64,000 nucleotides of DNA from Bradyrhizobium sp. WSM1743 (GTDB taxonomy: Bacteria > Pseudomonadota > Alphaproteobacteria > Rhizobiales > Xanthobacteraceae). Under the pieces are notes generated by a model. It had not been told where the DNA came from. It saw only the letters and a program-made list of their open reading frames with translations, and ran no database searches. Shown here one piece after another: positions 61,377 through 64,000 of this stretch. Where the stretch lies: the NCBI RefSeq assembly GCF_000473065.1, contig NZ_AXAZ01000027.1:25028-89027 (forward strand), given 5' to 3'. Every line of letters starts with the position of its first letter. Positions within the stretch are counted from its first letter, which is position 1. The position numbers and the translations under genes are program-made.

Positions 61377-63152
61377 ATGCTTCGCATCGTCCTCTTTCTC
61401 GTCCTGATCGCACTGGCGGCGGCCGGTGCGGCCTGGGTTGCCGACCAGCCCGGCGATCTCGTTCTGACCGCGGGTGGTTTCCGCATCTCGACGACGCTTC
61501 CCAGGTTCGTATTCTTGCTTGGGCTGTTTGCCGTCGCCGTGGTGCTGGTCTGGAGCATCCTGACGATGATCTGGCGCACGCCGGGGCGCCTGCGCCGCCG
61601 TCGCCACGAAAAGCGCCAGGCGCGGGGACGCCACGCCATCACCCACGGCCTGCTCGCGATCGGCCATGGCGATCCTGCGCTCGCCCGCCGCCACGCCGAG
61701 GCGGCACGGCGGCATGCGCCGAACGATCCGCTCGCGCTGCTGCTGCACGCGCAGTCGGCGCAGCTCGAAGGCAATCGCGACGAGGCGCAGCGCGTCTTCC
61801 GCGCCATGGCCGAACGCGAGGACACGCGCCTGCTCGGCCTGCGTGGCCTGTTCATCGAGGCGCAGCGCGCCGACGATGCGGTCGGGGCGGTGATGGTCGC
61901 GGAGGAGGCGATCAAGCTGTCGCCGTCGTCGACCTGGGCCTCGCACGCGGTGCTCGGCTTCCGCTGCGCGCGCGGCGACTGGAGCGGCGCGCTTGCGATC
62001 CTCGATTCGAATCTGTCCGCGGGCCAGATCGACAAGCCGACGTATCGCCGGCAGCGCGGCGTGCTGCTCACCGCGCGCGCGTTGGAATTGGAGACGATGG
62101 ATCGCGACGTCGCGCGCGAGAGCGTGATGGAGGCGGTCAAGCTCGCGCCGACCGTGGTGCCGGCCGCCGTGCTCGCGGCAAAATTCGAGAGCGAGGCGCA
62201 TCAGGTTCGCCGCGCCATGAAGCTGGTGGAAGCGGCCTGGCTCGCCAATCCGCATCCCGATCTCGCCGATGCCTATGCGCATGTGAAGCTCGGCGATTCC
62301 GCGCGGCAGCGCCTGCAGCGGGTCGAGACGCTTGCGGCCAAGACGCCAGCCGACAAGCCCGGCCATATCGAGGGCCAGCTCGCGATCGCGCGCGCCGCGA
62401 TCGGCGCCTCCGAGTTCGCCCGCGCCCGCCAAGTGCTCGCGCCCTACGTCAGCGATCCCACCCAGCGTGTCGCCCTGCTGATGGCCGAGATCGAGCGTAC
62501 CGAACACGGCGACGGCGGCCGAGCCCGCGCCTGGACCTTGCGCGCGGTGCGCGCCCGCCTCGATCCCGCCTGGACCGCGGACGGCTATGTCAGCGAGCGC
62601 TGGCGTCCGGTCTCCCCGGTCACCGGCCGCCTCGATGCGTTCCAGTGGCAGACACCGGTCGCGAGCCTGCCTTCGGACAAGGGCGCCACGATCGAATCCT
62701 CGGCCTTCGAGGAAGCCATGCTGGCCGCTCCGCCGCCGAAGCGGGTGACCGCCCCGCCCAGCGCAGGTCCGATGGAACCGCCGGTGGTGGCCCCGGTGCC
62801 GGCACCGGCTGCCCAGGACAATTCGCCCCCTGAGCCCAAGGAAGTTGCCAAAGAAGCTGCCAAGGAAACTGCCAAGGACGATGAGCCGGCCGTCACGGCC
62901 TCCGAGCCGGCGAATCCGGCTCCGGCGCCCGCCGAATCATCGTCGCCGGCGCCGACGCCGGTGTTCCGAACCCGAGCCGACCTCGGCAAGCCGGCACCTG
63001 CGCCGATCCAGGCCGTCATCCCGATCGTCCGTGCACCGGATGATCCCGGGATCGACGACGACGGCCCCAGCGATGAATTTACGGAACAAATCGGTACGCC
63101 GAAGGCCCAGGCCGGCGGCTGGCGCGGATTCTGGTCCCGCTGGGGCGCATGA
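61377..63152 (+). CDS. hemY: HemY-type TPR membrane protein
   Basis: 591 residues. Two N-terminal helices (VLFLVLIALAAAGAAWVAD and FVFLLGLFAVAVVLVWSILT) with a short charged loop form the HemY_N domain. TPR-like helices fill about residues 80-390 (AIKLSPSSTWASHAVLGFRC, AKLAPTVV region, GASEFARARQVLAPY). The last 150 residues are a low-complexity tail rich in Pro, Ala, Glu and Lys, including KEVAKEAAKETAK. This is not the oxygen-dependent protoporphyrinogen oxidase also called HemY; its precise role in haem formation is unknown. It follows the Mic60-like gene by 35 bases. Confidence 0.92.
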   Translation: MLRIVLFLVLIALAAAGAAWVADQPGDLVLTAGGFRISTTLPRFVFLLGLFAVAVVLVWSILTMIWRTPGRLRRRRHEKRQARGRHAITHGLLAIGHGDPALARRHAEAARRHAPNDPLALLLHAQSAQLEGNRDEAQRVFRAMAEREDTRLLGLRGLFIEAQRADDAVGAVMVAEEAIKLSPSSTWASHAVLGFRCARGDWSGALAILDSNLSAGQIDKPTYRRQRGVLLTARALELETMDRDVARESVMEAVKLAPTVVPAAVLAAKFESEAHQVRRAMKLVEAAWLANPHPDLADAYAHVKLGDSARQRLQRVETLAAKTPADKPGHIEGQLAIARAAIGASEFARARQVLAPYVSDPTQRVALLMAEIERTEHGDGGRARAWTLRAVRARLDPAWTADGYVSERWRPVSPVTGRLDAFQWQTPVASLPSDKGATIESSAFEEAMLAAPPPKRVTAPPSAGPMEPPVVAPVPAPAAQDNSPPEPKEVAKEAAKETAKDDEPAVTASEPANPAPAPAESSSPAPTPVFRTRADLGKPAPAPIQAVIPIVRAPDDPGIDDDGPSDEFTEQIGTPKAQAGGWRGFWSRWGA

Positions 63153-63252
63153 GGCGCATTTCAAGCCCGGCTTGTCCTTGCCAATTCCGGCCATGCCCGA
63201 TATCAGGAGCGCGCGTATCGGGGCCGGCATCGCCTAGGTCCCGGCAGGGTTC

Positions 63253-63328
63253 GCCGCAATAGCTCAGTCGGTAGAGCACGTCATTCGTAATGACGGGGTC
63301 GGGGGTTCGAATCCCTCTTGCGGCACCA
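63253..63328 (+). tRNA. tRNA-Thr (CGT)
   Basis: Acceptor GCCGCAA with TTGCGGC, D-stem GCTC/GAGC, anticodon stem CGTCA/TGACG around TTCGTAA, T-arm with GTTCGAAT, and an encoded CCA. The anticodon CGT reads ACG (Thr). A broken transposase end lies directly downstream. Confidence 0.97.
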
Positions 63329-63345
63329 GCGCCTTGGCTGTCCAG

Positions 63346-63425
63346 CCCGGACACATAGGTAACAGGTCGTACCTAAGACATGGGTGACAACCTCGTGCCG
63401 AACGGGTTGTCGAGGGTTGCAGGGT
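63346..63425 (-). mobile_element. Remnant of an IS481-family end next to tRNA-Thr
   Basis: The minus strand can be read as DPATLDNPFGTRLSPMS then stop, a diverged copy of the C-terminal piece TLQPLDNPFGPKPVTDVSG encoded by the element at the right edge. After the stop the DNA continues with phrases like TACGACCTGTTACCTATGTG, matching the end region of the other copy. Only the last 17 codons and the tip survive, so it is a dead scrap. The remainder of the element is missing. Confidence 0.65.
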
Positions 63426-63591
63426 CACTCACTCCAAGCATTCATGGCACAGCCGCATTGTTGCTCGGCACGCGCGTTCGCCGTCAACCCCGCGCGCCAA
63501 AGGCGCGCCCCTGCGGGCTTCGGGGGGTGACCGCTCAGCGCGGCCGAGCCAAGGGCTGCCATTCCAAGAATGAGCAAGACCTGCCTCTCGG

Positions 63592-64000
63592 TCAAAGCGA
63601 GGATGTCGTACCGGAGACATCGGTGACGGGCTTTGGGCCGAATGGGTTGTCGAGGGGCTGCAAGGTCTTTTGCTCCAGGTCGAAGTAGCCCAGATCGTAG
63701 TGCATGAAGCTGACGAGCCAAATGCCGTCGTCGACCTCCTTGATGCCGAGCTTTTGGCCGGCCAGCACGACGGAGATATTGATTTTCTTGCGGTGCAGGC
63801 AAAGGCGCCCACAGGATGTGATGACGACGTCTCGATCGTGGAAGGGATAGGTCAGTTCGGGCAGGCCATCGTAGCGGCGTGCTGAAGCTGTGTAGAGGTC
63901 TGCGGGACGCTTCATATCGAGAGCTTCGTGAGGGCGTTCCTCATTGAACTCGTGCCGGAAGCTATCAAAGCGATCCTGCTGCTGGAGGCTGTTGAACCCC
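63592..64000 (-). mobile_element. IS481-type transposase, C-terminal part, cut by window end
   Basis: The frame runs off the right edge. Visible residues: FNSLQQQDRFDSFRHEFNEE followed by RPHEALDMKRPADLYTASAR, the last helix of the DDE integrase core of IS481 transposases, where RPHEAL is diagnostic. A family C-terminal domain (HDRDVVITSCGRLCLHRKKI, GIKEVDDGIWLVSFMHYDLG, TLQPLDNPFGPKPVTDVSG) follows to a TGA. The catalytic DDE residues lie outside the window, so activity cannot be judged. The 3' end of the element is near 63.59 kb. Confidence 0.88.

Noticed and set aside
61335..62507. 390-codon minus-strand frame within hemY.
   Set aside because: Shadow of hemY with no recognisable domain; hemY itself has clear helices and TPR pattern.
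61377..63152. Reading HemY as protoporphyrinogen oxidase.
   Set aside because: No FAD-binding site is present; the protein has two N-terminal helices and TPR-like repeats, the other HemY family.

Overview
The window is GC-rich alphaproteobacterial chromosome. The best fit is Bradyrhizobium or a close relative (Nitrobacteraceae). The evidence is the gene order (ftsK-lolA-xthA, tsaD-gpsA-EVE facing hemD-mic60-hemY, rsmB-heparinase-purH), two glnK-amtB pairs, several GTG/TTG starts with good Shine-Dalgarno sites, and families of long imperfect palindromes in many intergenic gaps. Species assignment is inference. Most of the window is core chromosome. The only clear mobile DNA is the IS481-type transposase tail and a second IS scrap at the right edge, next to tRNA-Thr.

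Layout. 1-5.6 kb: the end of a GGDEF protein, a membrane diguanylate cyclase, a YggS PLP protein, a decayed hydratase relic, an L,D-transpeptidase, an OmpR-type response regulator and a cNMP-binding protein. 5.7-11.4 kb: a minus-strand run of aminotransferase, ftsK, lolA and xthA. 11.7-16.3 kb: a GFA-family protein and two tandem glnK-amtB nitrogen modules. 16.5-20.2 kb: a GYF_2/DUF898 membrane protein, tesB, a UbiH-type hydroxylase and a Trm112-like protein. 20.2-24.3 kb: a plus-strand block of a small hydrophobic ORF, a PepSY-like periplasmic protein, cytochrome b561 and an MHYT-GGDEF-EAL sensor. It lies between the minus-strand Trm112 gene and the LON/CnoX pair. 26.2-29.8 kb: tRNA-Gly, an NAD-dependent epimerase, a sorbosone-dehydrogenase-like protein and a di-haem cytochrome c.

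30-39.6 kb: metabolic and transport genes (panE, HCCA isomerase, MATE, DUF2239, GST, ggt, UMF1-type MFS, purH). 39.8-43.4 kb: heparinase II/III, rsmB and an SDHAF4-like protein. 43.6-47.5 kb: a tight sulfotransferase-cysD-cysNC operon, read as PAPS synthesis coupled to a dedicated sulfotransferase. 47.7-50.8 kb: a chemoreceptor, a membrane-anchored nuclease and a second L,D-transpeptidase. 51.2-56.4 kb: acs, topoisomerase IB, an SRPBCC protein and a class III adenylate cyclase. 56.6-63.2 kb: EVE, gpsA and tsaD facing hemD, a Mic60-like protein and hemY. 63.25-64 kb: tRNA-Thr and IS481 debris.

No CRISPR array, prophage, toxin-antitoxin pair or obvious defence island was seen. The most unusual items are the sulfation operon, the redox/c-di-GMP block, the tandem PII-Amt modules (one with a repeat inserted inside it) and the mosaic palindromic repeats.
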